Shown here in pieces: positions 8,176 to 15,071 of a stretch of DNA of 47,583 bases. The notes beneath the pieces were generated by a model. It did not search any database. It was given only the letters and a program-made list of their open reading frames with translations, and was not told where the DNA came from. The stretch is taken from assembly GCA_000209465.1 (NCBI GenBank), contig GL890602.1:1-47583 (forward strand), written 5' to 3'. The first letter of the stretch is position 1. Every line of letters starts with the position of its first letter. The stretch is from Lachnospiraceae oral taxon 107 str. F0167. Lineage in GTDB: Bacteria; Bacillota; Clostridia; Lachnospirales; Lachnospiraceae. The position numbers were made by a program, and so were the translations under genes.

Positions 8176-9120
8176 ATGATAAATAGAATATATTTGGCAG
8201 GTGGCTGCTTTTGGGGAGTTGAAGGTTATTTTAAAAGAATAGAAGGTGTGGTGGATACGGAATGCGGTTATGCAAACGGCAATACAAAAAATCCAAGCTA
8301 TGAGGATGTATGTCGCAAAAATACAGGACATGCAGAGGCTGTAAGAATTGATTTTGATGATAATATAATCAGTCTTGAGGATTTACTTATATATTATTTT
8401 AGAATAATTGATCCGATTTCTGTTAACAAACAGGGAAATGATGTAGGTACACAGTATAGAACAGGTATTTATTATACAGATGAGGGGCAGCTGCCCATAA
8501 TAAATGATGCTTTAAAAAGGGAACAGGAAAAGTATATTGATAAGATTGAAGTAGAGGTTTTAGAAATAGAAAACTTTTATGATGCTGAAGAATATCATCA
8601 GAACTATCTTGATAAAAATCCGAACGGATACTGTCATATAAACTTGGAATGGGCAAATGAGCCTATAGTAAGGTCTGAAAATTATAAAAAGGAAAATGAT
8701 GAAAGCCTGAAAAACAGACTAACAGATTTGCAATATGATGTTACAATGAATGCCGCTACCGAGGCACCTTTTAGAAATGAATATTGGGACAGTTTTGAAA
8801 GAGGTATCTATGTGGATATAACCTCAGGCGAACCGCTTTTCTTTTCTACGGATAAGTTTGAGTCGGGCTGCGGCTGGCCAAGCTTTTCAAAGCCTATACA
8901 AAAGGATTTGGTAAAGTATAAGGAAGATTTAAGTCTTGGCAGAAGAAGAATAGAGGTAAGAAGCAATAGTGCGGATGCCCATTTGGGACATGTGTTTAAT
9001 GACGGTCCGGCTGAGCTTGGAGGACTCAGATATTGTATAAACTCAGCGGCACTTAAGTTTATTCCTCTTGAAAAGATGGAAGAAGAGGGATATGGATATT
9101 TAATTAAATATCTGCCATAA
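8176..9120 (+). CDS. msrAB: Peptide methionine sulfoxide reductase MsrA-MsrB fusion
   Basis: Repairs oxidised methionine in proteins; MsrA reduces the S and MsrB the R sulfoxide. The MsrA domain (about 1-160) has the catalytic GGCFWG with Cys11. The MsrB domain (about 180-310) has [26 protein letters not shown] and the catalytic cysteine in [11 protein letters not shown] (Cys287). The 314 residues match the A-B order of streptococcal and clostridial fusions. No signal peptide is seen, so it acts in the cytosol. AAGGAG precedes the ATG. It has its own promoter and no simple terminator; the structured RNA candidate lies just downstream. Confidence 0.96.
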   Translation: MINRIYLAGGCFWGVEGYFKRIEGVVDTECGYANGNTKNPSYEDVCRKNTGHAEAVRIDFDDNIISLEDLLIYYFRIIDPISVNKQGNDVGTQYRTGIYYTDEGQLPIINDALKREQEKYIDKIEVEVLEIENFYDAEEYHQNYLDKNPNGYCHINLEWANEPIVRSENYKKENDESLKNRLTDLQYDVTMNAATEAPFRNEYWDSFERGIYVDITSGEPLFFSTDKFESGCGWPSFSKPIQKDLVKYKEDLSLGRRRIEVRSNSADAHLGHVFNDGPAELGGLRYCINSAALKFIPLEKMEEEGYGYLIKYLP

Positions 9121-9136
9121 TTTTTTGTGATAAAAA

Positions 9137-9243
9137 GGTTCAGCAAATAAATGAGTTTTTGTAGACTGCGTAAAATCCTGTGAAGTTTTAAGAAAGAGTT
9201 GTTATTAGGATTGTGAAAAAACTCTAAAGGCGATAACTGAACT
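9137..9243 (+). ncRNA. Candidate structured RNA upstream of the SNF symporter
   Basis: Three complementary segment pairs are properly nested: GGTTCAG 9137-9143 with CTGAACT 9237-9243; GAGTTTTT 9153-9160 with AAAAACTC 9217-9224; AATCCT 9174-9179 with AGGATT 9207-9212. One pair is G-U in the + strand RNA. The single-stranded parts (such as GTAGACTGCGTAA and TAAAGGCGATAA) could form a binding core. I do not recognise a known riboswitch class. It may be the symporter leader or the 3' end of the msrAB transcript. Confidence 0.4.
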
Positions 9244-9288
9244 GTAACAGAATATTAGTTATTTATAGGGATTTATCTTAAATTATCC

Positions 9289-9317
9289 TTGTAAAAAAAC
9301 TTTTAAAATGTTAGTCT
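9289..9317 (+). promoter_or_regulatory. Possible promoter of the SNF symporter
   Basis: TTGTAA (9289-9294), 17 bases, TAGTCT (9312-9317), 27 bases before the ATG. If real, it would start transcription after the structured element at 9137-9243. Confidence 0.35.
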
Positions 9318-9344
9318 TAACAAAGAAAAACAAAGGGGATAAAT

Positions 9345-10751
9345 ATGTCTGACAATTTTAAATACGGCGAAGAAACCAAACTTGAAAATGTTAAGGAAAA
9401 AAGAGCGAACTTTTCAGGAGGTTTGGGATATATACTCGCAGTCGCAGGTTCTGCGGTAGGTCTTGGTAATATTTGGAGATTTCCATATCTGGCTGCAAAA
9501 TACGGCGGAGGAATGTTTTTACTTACATATCTGCTTTTAACACTTACATTCGGCTATGCTATGATAATGTCTGAAACCACTATAGGAAGAATGACAAAGA
9601 GAAGTGCCATAGGAGCATTTAATCATTTCGGAAACAGTAAATTACTTAAAATAGGCGGTTTTATAAATGCAATAGTACCTGTACTTATTGTGCCTTATTA
9701 CAGTGTAATAGGAGGCTGGGTGGTAAAGTACCTTGTGGAATATATAAAGGGGAATGTATCCGGACTTGCAAGTGACGGGTATTTTGGAAGCTTTATAGGT
9801 GATACAAAGATAGTCTTTTTCTGGTTTTTAATATTTGCAATTGCCACCTTTGTTGTAATACTTGGAGGTGTGGAGCAGGGGATTGAAAGAGTTTCAAAAA
9901 TAATGATGCCGCTACTTATTATTCTTGCAGTTATAGTGGCAATCTATTCAGTTACAAGACCGGGGGCTATGGCAGGAGTAAAGTATTTATTTATTCCGAA
10001 TTTTAATAATTTTTCTTTGATGACCGTAGTTGCGGCTTTGGGACAGATGTTTTATTCATTATCCATTGCTATGGGAATACTCTACACCTATGGTTCCTAC
10101 CTTACAAGAGATGTGGATGTGGAGATATCCACATCAAGAGTAGAGCTTGTAGATACGGGAGTTGCAATACTTGCAGGGCTTATGGTTATTCCGGCGGTGT
10201 TTGCTTTTTCAGGAGGTGATCCCGATAAATTAAAAGCGGGACCTTCACTTATGTTTATTACATTGCCGAAAGTTTTTGAGAGCATGGGTGCGGGGAGAGT
10301 TGCAGGTATAGGATTCTTTTTACTGGTTCTTTTAGCGGCTCTTACAAGTGCGATATCACTTGTTGAGACCAGTATATCAACTTTTTGTGATGAATTAAAC
10401 TTAAGCAGAAATAAATCCATTATATTAATGGCATTTATAATGGTGTTTGTAGGCGGTTCATCTGCGGCAGGATATGGAATCCTGGATTTTGTTTTGATAT
10501 TTAAGATGCCTATACTTGATTTTTTGGATTTCCTTACAAATTCCATAATGATGCCCATAGCTGCTTTGGCTACCTGCTACCTGGTGGTAAAAATTATTAC
10601 ATTAAAGAAAATTGATGATGAAATTTCATATTCATCTGTTTTTAAAAGAAAAAAGCTTTATAATATAGTTATGAGGGTATTTGCACCCATATTTTTAGTT
10701 ATTATTTTGGTTAGTGCAATATTAAACACATTAGGATTTATAAGCCTGTAA
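9345..10751 (+). CDS. Sodium-dependent transporter, neurotransmitter:sodium symporter (SNF) family
   Basis: 468 residues with about eleven hydrophobic segments. The family signature in TM1, SAVGLGNIWRFPYLAAKYGGG (residues 36-56), contains the unwound region that binds Na+ and the amino acid substrate in LeuT. Bacterial members import amino acids such as leucine, tyrosine or tryptophan with Na+; the specific substrate cannot be deduced. A later motif, LLAALTSAISLVE, matches TM8, which supplies Na+ ligands. The start is supported by AAAGGGG seven bases upstream. The next gene, a sugar kinase, starts 50 bases later and may or may not share the transcript. Confidence 0.93.
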   Translation: MSDNFKYGEETKLENVKEKRANFSGGLGYILAVAGSAVGLGNIWRFPYLAAKYGGGMFLLTYLLLTLTFGYAMIMSETTIGRMTKRSAIGAFNHFGNSKLLKIGGFINAIVPVLIVPYYSVIGGWVVKYLVEYIKGNVSGLASDGYFGSFIGDTKIVFFWFLIFAIATFVVILGGVEQGIERVSKIMMPLLIILAVIVAIYSVTRPGAMAGVKYLFIPNFNNFSLMTVVAALGQMFYSLSIAMGILYTYGSYLTRDVDVEISTSRVELVDTGVAILAGLMVIPAVFAFSGGDPDKLKAGPSLMFITLPKVFESMGAGRVAGIGFFLLVLLAALTSAISLVETSISTFCDELNLSRNKSIILMAFIMVFVGGSSAAGYGILDFVLIFKMPILDFLDFLTNSIMMPIAALATCYLVVKIITLKKIDDEISYSSVFKRKKLYNIVMRVFAPIFLVIILVSAILNTLGFISL

Positions 10752-10801
10752 AAGACTTTTAAATTAGATAGACTCAAATTATACAAAGGATGGATTTTTA
10801 A

Positions 10802-11761
10802 ATGAAAAAATTTGATGTAGTTGCATTGGGAGAGTTATTAATAGATTTTACACCGGCAGGACTTTCAGCGACAGGAATGAGACTGTTTGAACAAAATCCG
10901 GGAGGAGCACCGGCAAATATGCTGACTGCGGTGTCAAGAGCAGGTTTAAAAACAGCATTTATAGGTAAGATAGGTGCGGATATGCATGGTGATTTTTTAA
11001 GAAGTGTACTGGAAAGTGTACCGATTGATACAGGCAGTTTGATAACAGACCCTTCAGTCTTTACCACTTTAGCATTTGTAAGCTTATCTATAACCGGAGA
11101 GAGAGGTTTTTCATTTGCAAGAAAACCGGGAGCGGATACAAAACTTTGTATAGAAGAGATAAATAAAGACATATTGGCGGATACAAAAATCTTCCACGTG
11201 GGTTCACTTTCACTTACGGATGAACCTTCAAGAAGTGCCACCTTTGAGGCTGTAAGAATTGCAAAGGAAGCCGGAGCAATTATATCCTATGATCCAAATT
11301 ACCGTGAACCGCTCTGGGACAGTGTGGAAAATGCGGTGGAAATGATGAGGCTTATGTCAACATTTGCTGATATTATGAAAATCTCAGATGAGGAGACCTC
11401 ACTTCTTACACCATATAATGAGCCTCTTGCGGCAGGTAAATATTTGGTGGAAAACGGAAGAAAACTTGTGGTGGTGACTCTTGGTGAAAAGGGAGCTTTG
11501 GCTGTATCAAAAACAGGATATGTGGAGGTACCGGGCTTTAAAAGTAATGTAGTAGATACCACAGGGGCAGGAGATTCGTTCTGGGGAGGACTTGTGGCAA
11601 GATTCTTAAATGAAAATGTTGACTTGGATAATATAAGTACAAAACAAATGTATGATATTGCAAGATATGGCAATGCGGTTGCCAGCCTCTGTGTTGAAAA
11701 AAGAGGTGGTATTGTAAGTATTCCTACATTTGATGAAGTTTTGGAGAGGTTAAAACAATGA
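10802..11761 (+). CDS. PfkB-family carbohydrate kinase (fructokinase-like)
   Basis: 319 residues of the ribokinase/PfkB fold. The N-terminal GELLIDFTP and NPGGAPAN motifs bind sugar; the C-terminal VVDTTGAGDSFWGG (residues 250-263) holds the anion hole and the catalytic base Asp258. The closest recognisable group is bacterial fructokinase (fructose to fructose 6-phosphate). Its stop codon overlaps the start of the next gene by four bases (ATGA), so the two are translationally coupled. The coupling to a sugar-nucleotide enzyme leaves open that the true substrate is another hexose or a heptose. Confidence 0.88.
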   Translation: MKKFDVVALGELLIDFTPAGLSATGMRLFEQNPGGAPANMLTAVSRAGLKTAFIGKIGADMHGDFLRSVLESVPIDTGSLITDPSVFTTLAFVSLSITGERGFSFARKPGADTKLCIEEINKDILADTKIFHVGSLSLTDEPSRSATFEAVRIAKEAGAIISYDPNYREPLWDSVENAVEMMRLMSTFADIMKISDEETSLLTPYNEPLAAGKYLVENGRKLVVVTLGEKGALAVSKTGYVEVPGFKSNVVDTTGAGDSFWGGLVARFLNENVDLDNISTKQMYDIARYGNAVASLCVEKRGGIVSIPTFDEVLERLKQ

Positions 11762-13086
11762 AAAATATTGATGTAGCGGTTATAATGGCAGGTGGTAAGG
11801 GCAGCAGACTCTTAAGTATAACAAATGATGAGATACCAAAGCCTATGGTACCTGTAGACGGTAAGCCATTACTTGAATATCAGGTGGAAAAGCTTAAAAG
11901 CTACGGTGTTAAAAAGATAATAATGATTGTAGGCCATTTGGGTGAAAAGATATCGGGGCATTTTCAGGACGGGAAGGCTTTTGGAGTAGATATTGATTAT
12001 ATTTTTGAAAAAGAGCCTCTTGGAACGGCAGGAGCATTTTATTATCTGAAAGATAAAATAGATGCAAAGAATTTTTTGCTTATTTTCGGAGATGTTTTCT
12101 TTGATTTGGATTTTGACAGAATGGAAGATTTTCATTTTAAAAATTCGGCATTGACTACACTTCTCGCGCATCCAAACGGGCATCCATATGATTCGGATCT
12201 TATACAGATGGATGATACCGGCAGGGTTATAGGTTTTGACTCTAAACATAATGTAAGAGATTACTGGTATGACAATATGGTCAATGCAGGTATGTATATA
12301 TTAAATAAAGATTTGCTTGATTTGGTAAAGGAGCCTGTAAAGATTGATTTTGAGAAGGATATACTGGCAAATCAGGTAAAGCTAGGGGCAAATATCTATG
12401 CATATCATTCACCTGAATATGTGAAGGATGTGGGCACTGTGGACAGAATAAATGCTACTGTGGAAGAGCTAAGGAGCGGACTTATAGCTGCAAAGAATCT
12501 TAAAAATAAACAAAGAGCCATATTCCTTGACAGGGACGGTACTATGAATGTGTCAAAGGGCTTTATATCAAAGGCGGAGGATTTGGAACTTATTCCGGGT
12601 ACTATAGAAGCTGTAAAGGCTATAAATAAGAGCGGTGCGCTTGCTATAGTTATTACAAATCAGCCTGTTATCGCAAGGGGTGAATGCTCCTTTGAAGAAT
12701 TACACAATATTCACAATAAGCTTAAAACTCTTTTAGGTGAAAAGGGGGCATTTGTAGATGATATCTTTTACTGTCCTCATCATACTGATAAGGGATTTGA
12801 AGGAGAAGTGCCTGAGCTAAAATTTGACTGTGAATGCAGAAAGCCAAAGACAGGTATGGTAATGAAGGCTGTGGAAAAGTATAATATCGATCTTTCACAA
12901 TCATATATGGTGGGGGATTCCACCATGGATCTTGAAACGGCAAGAAATGCGGGGGTTAAATCTGTTTTGGTAAACACAGGTTTTGCCGGAAATGACGGAA
13001 AATATAGTAGAAAATGCGATATTGAGGCAAAGGATCTACTTGATGCGGTGGAGAAGATAAAAGCTGATTTAGAAACTAAGATTTAG
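11758..13086 (+). CDS. Sugar nucleotidyltransferase fused to HAD-IIIA phosphatase (HddC-GmhB-like)
   Basis: 442 residues with two catalytic modules. Residues 1-235 are a nucleotidyltransferase with GGKGSRL (12-18), IPKPMVPVDGKPLLEY and LIFGDVFFD. Residues about 250-435 are a HAD-IIIA phosphatase with DRDGT (258-262), ITNQPVIARG, a zinc-site pattern YCPHH ... CECRKPKTGM, and GDSTMDLETA. The pairing matches heptose 1-phosphate nucleotidyltransferase (HddC) with heptose 1,7-bisphosphate phosphatase (GmhB), steps used to make NDP-heptose for glycans. No heptose isomerase (GmhA) or 7-kinase is adjacent, so the pathway assignment is inference; mannose or other sugar phosphates remain possible. Confidence 0.85.
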   Translation: MKNIDVAVIMAGGKGSRLLSITNDEIPKPMVPVDGKPLLEYQVEKLKSYGVKKIIMIVGHLGEKISGHFQDGKAFGVDIDYIFEKEPLGTAGAFYYLKDKIDAKNFLLIFGDVFFDLDFDRMEDFHFKNSALTTLLAHPNGHPYDSDLIQMDDTGRVIGFDSKHNVRDYWYDNMVNAGMYILNKDLLDLVKEPVKIDFEKDILANQVKLGANIYAYHSPEYVKDVGTVDRINATVEELRSGLIAAKNLKNKQRAIFLDRDGTMNVSKGFISKAEDLELIPGTIEAVKAINKSGALAIVITNQPVIARGECSFEELHNIHNKLKTLLGEKGAFVDDIFYCPHHTDKGFEGEVPELKFDCECRKPKTGMVMKAVEKYNIDLSQSYMVGDSTMDLETARNAGVKSVLVNTGFAGNDGKYSRKCDIEAKDLLDAVEKIKADLETKI

Positions 13087-13110
13087 TATAAAGTAATTTA
13101 ACAAAGTAAA

Positions 13111-13147
13111 AGAGCCGGCACACTTTTTGGTGTGTCGACTCTTTTTT
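13111..13147. terminator. Bidirectional terminator between convergent genes
   Basis: AGAGCCGGCACAC (13111-13123) and GTGTGTCGACTCT (13130-13142) form a stem with one mismatch and one wobble pair, with T runs on both sides. It serves the nucleotidyltransferase gene and, from the other strand, the methyltransferase gene whose last bases it abuts. Confidence 0.75.
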
Positions 13148-14033
13148 ACCAGGTACATCTTGCACTGGCGCCGCATGGCAGTATAAAGTCTGATTTATTT
13201 ACACGCAGACCTATCTCCATTGACTGAGTATTTGCAGACGGAAGTTTATTTTCTTCCAATGATTTTTGCAACATATAAGTGAGTACACCCGGGGCAAGCC
13301 CTGTTGTATATGAGTTTATAAGAAAGAACAGAGGCTCTTTACTTAAAAGGTTTGTAGTAAGCTTTATAAAATCATATATGGAGTCCTCTATTTTCCATAT
13401 TTCACCCTTTGGACCTCTGCCGTATGAAGGGGGATCCATTATTATAGCATCATAAGTATTACCGCGTCTTATTTCTCTTTGGACAAATTTTATACAGTCA
13501 TCCACAAGCCATCTGATATGGGAATTTGAAAGTTCGGAACTTACCATATTTTCCTTTGCCCATCCTACCATTCCCTTGCTGGCATCCACATGTGTTACAT
13601 TTGCACCTGCAGCAGCGGCAGCCAAGGTGGCACCGCCTGTATATGCAAACAGGTTTAAGACATTTACTTCCCTGTTTTTATCTGTGGCTTCTTTTATTTT
13701 ATTATAGCTGAAATCCCAATTGGTAGCCTGCTCCGGAAACACTCCGGTATGCTTAAATGTAAAAGGTTTTAGATTAAAGGTTATTTTTGATGAAGGCAGT
13801 TCATAGTCAATACTCCATGTATCAGGAAGATTAAAAAACTCCCAATGTCCGCCACCTGCCTTACTTCTGTGATAGTGACCGTTTTTTTGTTTCCATGCCG
13901 GGTGATTATGACCTGTATTCCAAAGCACCTGGGGATCGGGACGCACAAGTATATAATCTCCCCATCTTTCAAGCTTTTCGCCATTTGAAGTATCTAATAT
14001 TTCATAGTCCTTCCAATTATCTGCAATCCACAT
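13146..14033 (-). CDS. Class I SAM-dependent methyltransferase, RlmI/RlmL-K-like
   Basis: 295 residues. The order of motifs is that of 23S rRNA m5C/m2G methyltransferases: a short N-terminal segment, GVFPEQATNW, the SAM-binding NLFAYTGGATLAAAAAGA, the acidic VTHVDASKG, and the catalytic DPPSYGRG. The PUA domain of RlmI is missing, as in the shorter proteins of this family in Firmicutes, so the methylated target is not certain. It probably acts on rRNA in the cytosol. The ribosome site is weak (AGAAAG). The gene stands alone between two terminators. Confidence 0.85.
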   Translation of the reverse strand: MWIADNWKDYEILDTSNGEKLERWGDYILVRPDPQVLWNTGHNHPAWKQKNGHYHRSKAGGGHWEFFNLPDTWSIDYELPSSKITFNLKPFTFKHTGVFPEQATNWDFSYNKIKEATDKNREVNVLNLFAYTGGATLAAAAAGANVTHVDASKGMVGWAKENMVSSELSNSHIRWLVDDCIKFVQREIRRGNTYDAIIMDPPSYGRGPKGEIWKIEDSIYDFIKLTTNLLSKEPLFFLINSYTTGLAPGVLTYMLQKSLEENKLPSANTQSMEIGLRVNKSDFILPCGASARCTW

Positions 14034-14076
14034 ATTTTTCTTTCTCTATATTTACAATGGTATTTTTATTTTATTA

Positions 14077-14117
14077 TAAAAAATGCCGCCTGGCTGTATT
14101 TTACATCCATACGGCAT
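14077..14117 (-). terminator. Terminator of the HU-S4 operon
   Basis: On the minus strand ATGCCG and CGGCAT close a stem with inner TGG/CCA and TGT/ACA pairs (14083-14117), followed by six T. A second small hairpin, GCCGG/CCGGC at 14124-14138, lies between it and the stop codon. Confidence 0.75.
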
Positions 14118-14146
14118 AATCTTGCCGGCAGATCCGGCTATTTTTA

Positions 14147-14386
14147 CTAAAGATATTTAAATAATTCCTGTGCCTCATCTTTTTTTGTTGTTTCTTTTAA
14201 GGAAAGAACTTCTATTTTCACAGACTTGCCACCAAATAATACTTCAACAATATCTCCAACTTTTACTTCGGCAGATGCCTTGACGACTTTATCATTTATA
14301 AGAACTCGTCCCGCATCACATGCTTCATTGGCTATTGTTCTTCTCTTTATTATTCTTGAAACCTTTAAAAACTTGTCAATACGCAT
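14147..14386 (-). CDS. S4-domain RNA-binding protein (Hsp15/RlbP-like)
   Basis: 79 residues that consist of a single S4 domain: MRIDKFLKVSRIIKRRT, a turn, then AGRVLINDKVVKASAEVKVGD. Proteins of this size and motif bind ribosomal or stalled-ribosome RNA; in Firmicutes the gene often follows that of HU. The start codon shares one base with the HU stop (TAATG), so the two are translationally coupled. Confidence 0.88.
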   Translation of the reverse strand: MRIDKFLKVSRIIKRRTIANEACDAGRVLINDKVVKASAEVKVGDIVEVLFGGKSVKIEVLSLKETTKKDEAQELFKYL

Positions 14387-14667
14387 TAGTTATTAACAGC
14401 ATCCTTTAGTGCCTTACCCGGCTTAAACTTTGGAACAACACTTTCGGCAATCTTCATTGTCTCACCGGTTCTTGGGTTTCTACCTTCTCTTGCAGGTCTT
14501 ACAGATGTTTCAAATGTTCCAAAACCAACAAGCTGGATTTTCCCCTTATTTGAAAGTTCCTCTGTAACAACATCTACAAAAGACTTAAGAGCTGATTCAA
14601 CCTCTTTTTTTGTAACGGAATTACCCATCTTCTTAGCCATAGCATCGACTAACTCTGTTCTATTCAT
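14386..14667 (-). CDS. hup: DNA-binding protein HU
   Basis: 93 residues, the family length. Motifs are MNRTELVDAMAKK, the core VGFGTFE, the minor-groove arm RPAREGRNPRTGE, and the C-terminal helix FKPGKALKDAVN. It compacts and bends chromosomal DNA. I chose the ATG at 14667, which has AGGAGG five bases upstream; an upstream in-frame ATG would add eleven poorly matching residues. It has a promoter about 115-140 bases upstream and therefore a long 5' leader. Confidence 0.97.
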   Translation of the reverse strand: MNRTELVDAMAKKMGNSVTKKEVESALKSFVDVVTEELSNKGKIQLVGFGTFETSVRPAREGRNPRTGETMKIAESVVPKFKPGKALKDAVNN

Positions 14668-14750
14668 TTTCTTCCTCCTAAAAATAATGTTAAAAAACAT
14701 TATAATAAATATATATTACTACCGTAATTTTTAACGGCAATATAGAATCA

Positions 14751-14775
14751 TTATGAGGTACGATACCACTCATAA
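14751..14775 (-). promoter_or_regulatory. Palindrome in the HU leader
   Basis: TTATGAGGTA-CGA-TACC-AC-TCATAA forms an almost perfect hairpin. It lies just downstream of the -10 of the HU promoter, so it is near the transcript 5' end; it could be an operator or an mRNA-stability hairpin. Confidence 0.4.
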
Positions 14776-14782
14776 CATATTT

Positions 14783-14811
14783 TTTATAGTCTGTTTAGGG
14801 CGTTTTGTCAA
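14783..14811 (-). promoter_or_regulatory. Promoter of HU
   Basis: Read on the minus strand: TTGACA (14811-14806), 17 bases, TATAAA (14788-14783). It is nearly consensus. Confidence 0.75.
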
Positions 14812-14823
14812 GAAGAATAAAGC

Positions 14824-14851
14824 AAAAAAGCCATATTGTAAGGCTTTTTTT
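14824..14851. terminator. Bidirectional hairpin between divergent promoters
   Basis: AAAAAAGCC (14824-14832), a 9-base loop, GGCTTTTTTT. It reads as a terminator on both strands. It sits between the HU -35 and the cop -35, where no upstream gene needs ending. Confidence 0.65.
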
Positions 14852-14892
14852 ATCTATAAAGACATTTTATGTAAGAAAAAATACAGAATTGC

Positions 14893-14920
14893 TTGACATA
14901 GTAAGAATAAAGACTATAAT
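14893..14920 (+). promoter_or_regulatory. Promoter of the copper operon
   Basis: TTGACA (14893-14898), 16 bases, TATAAT (14915-14920): consensus hexamers. Confidence 0.85.
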
Positions 14921-14926
14921 ATACAT

Positions 14927-14943
14927 ATACCCCGTGGGGGTAT
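14927..14943 (+). promoter_or_regulatory. CsoR operator
   Basis: ATACCCC-GTG-GGGGTAT, a G-tract palindrome of the type bound by CsoR copper repressors, placed at the expected transcription start and followed by the copA-csoR genes. Copper would release CsoR and switch the operon on. Confidence 0.85.
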
Positions 14944-15071
14944 CAAGAGGAAAAGTATACTATAACTGTATGAAGATATAGTGCTTATATGCTGTATAGT
15001 TAAAATGTCGGGTATATGGCGACAAATTTAATGATACAGTTTTAATGATATTTAATCATAGAAAGGAAAAT

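Noticed and set aside
14124-14143. GCCGG/CCGGC hairpin as a + strand terminator
   Set aside because: No + strand gene ends here; it is more likely part of the 3' end of the minus-strand HU-S4 transcript.
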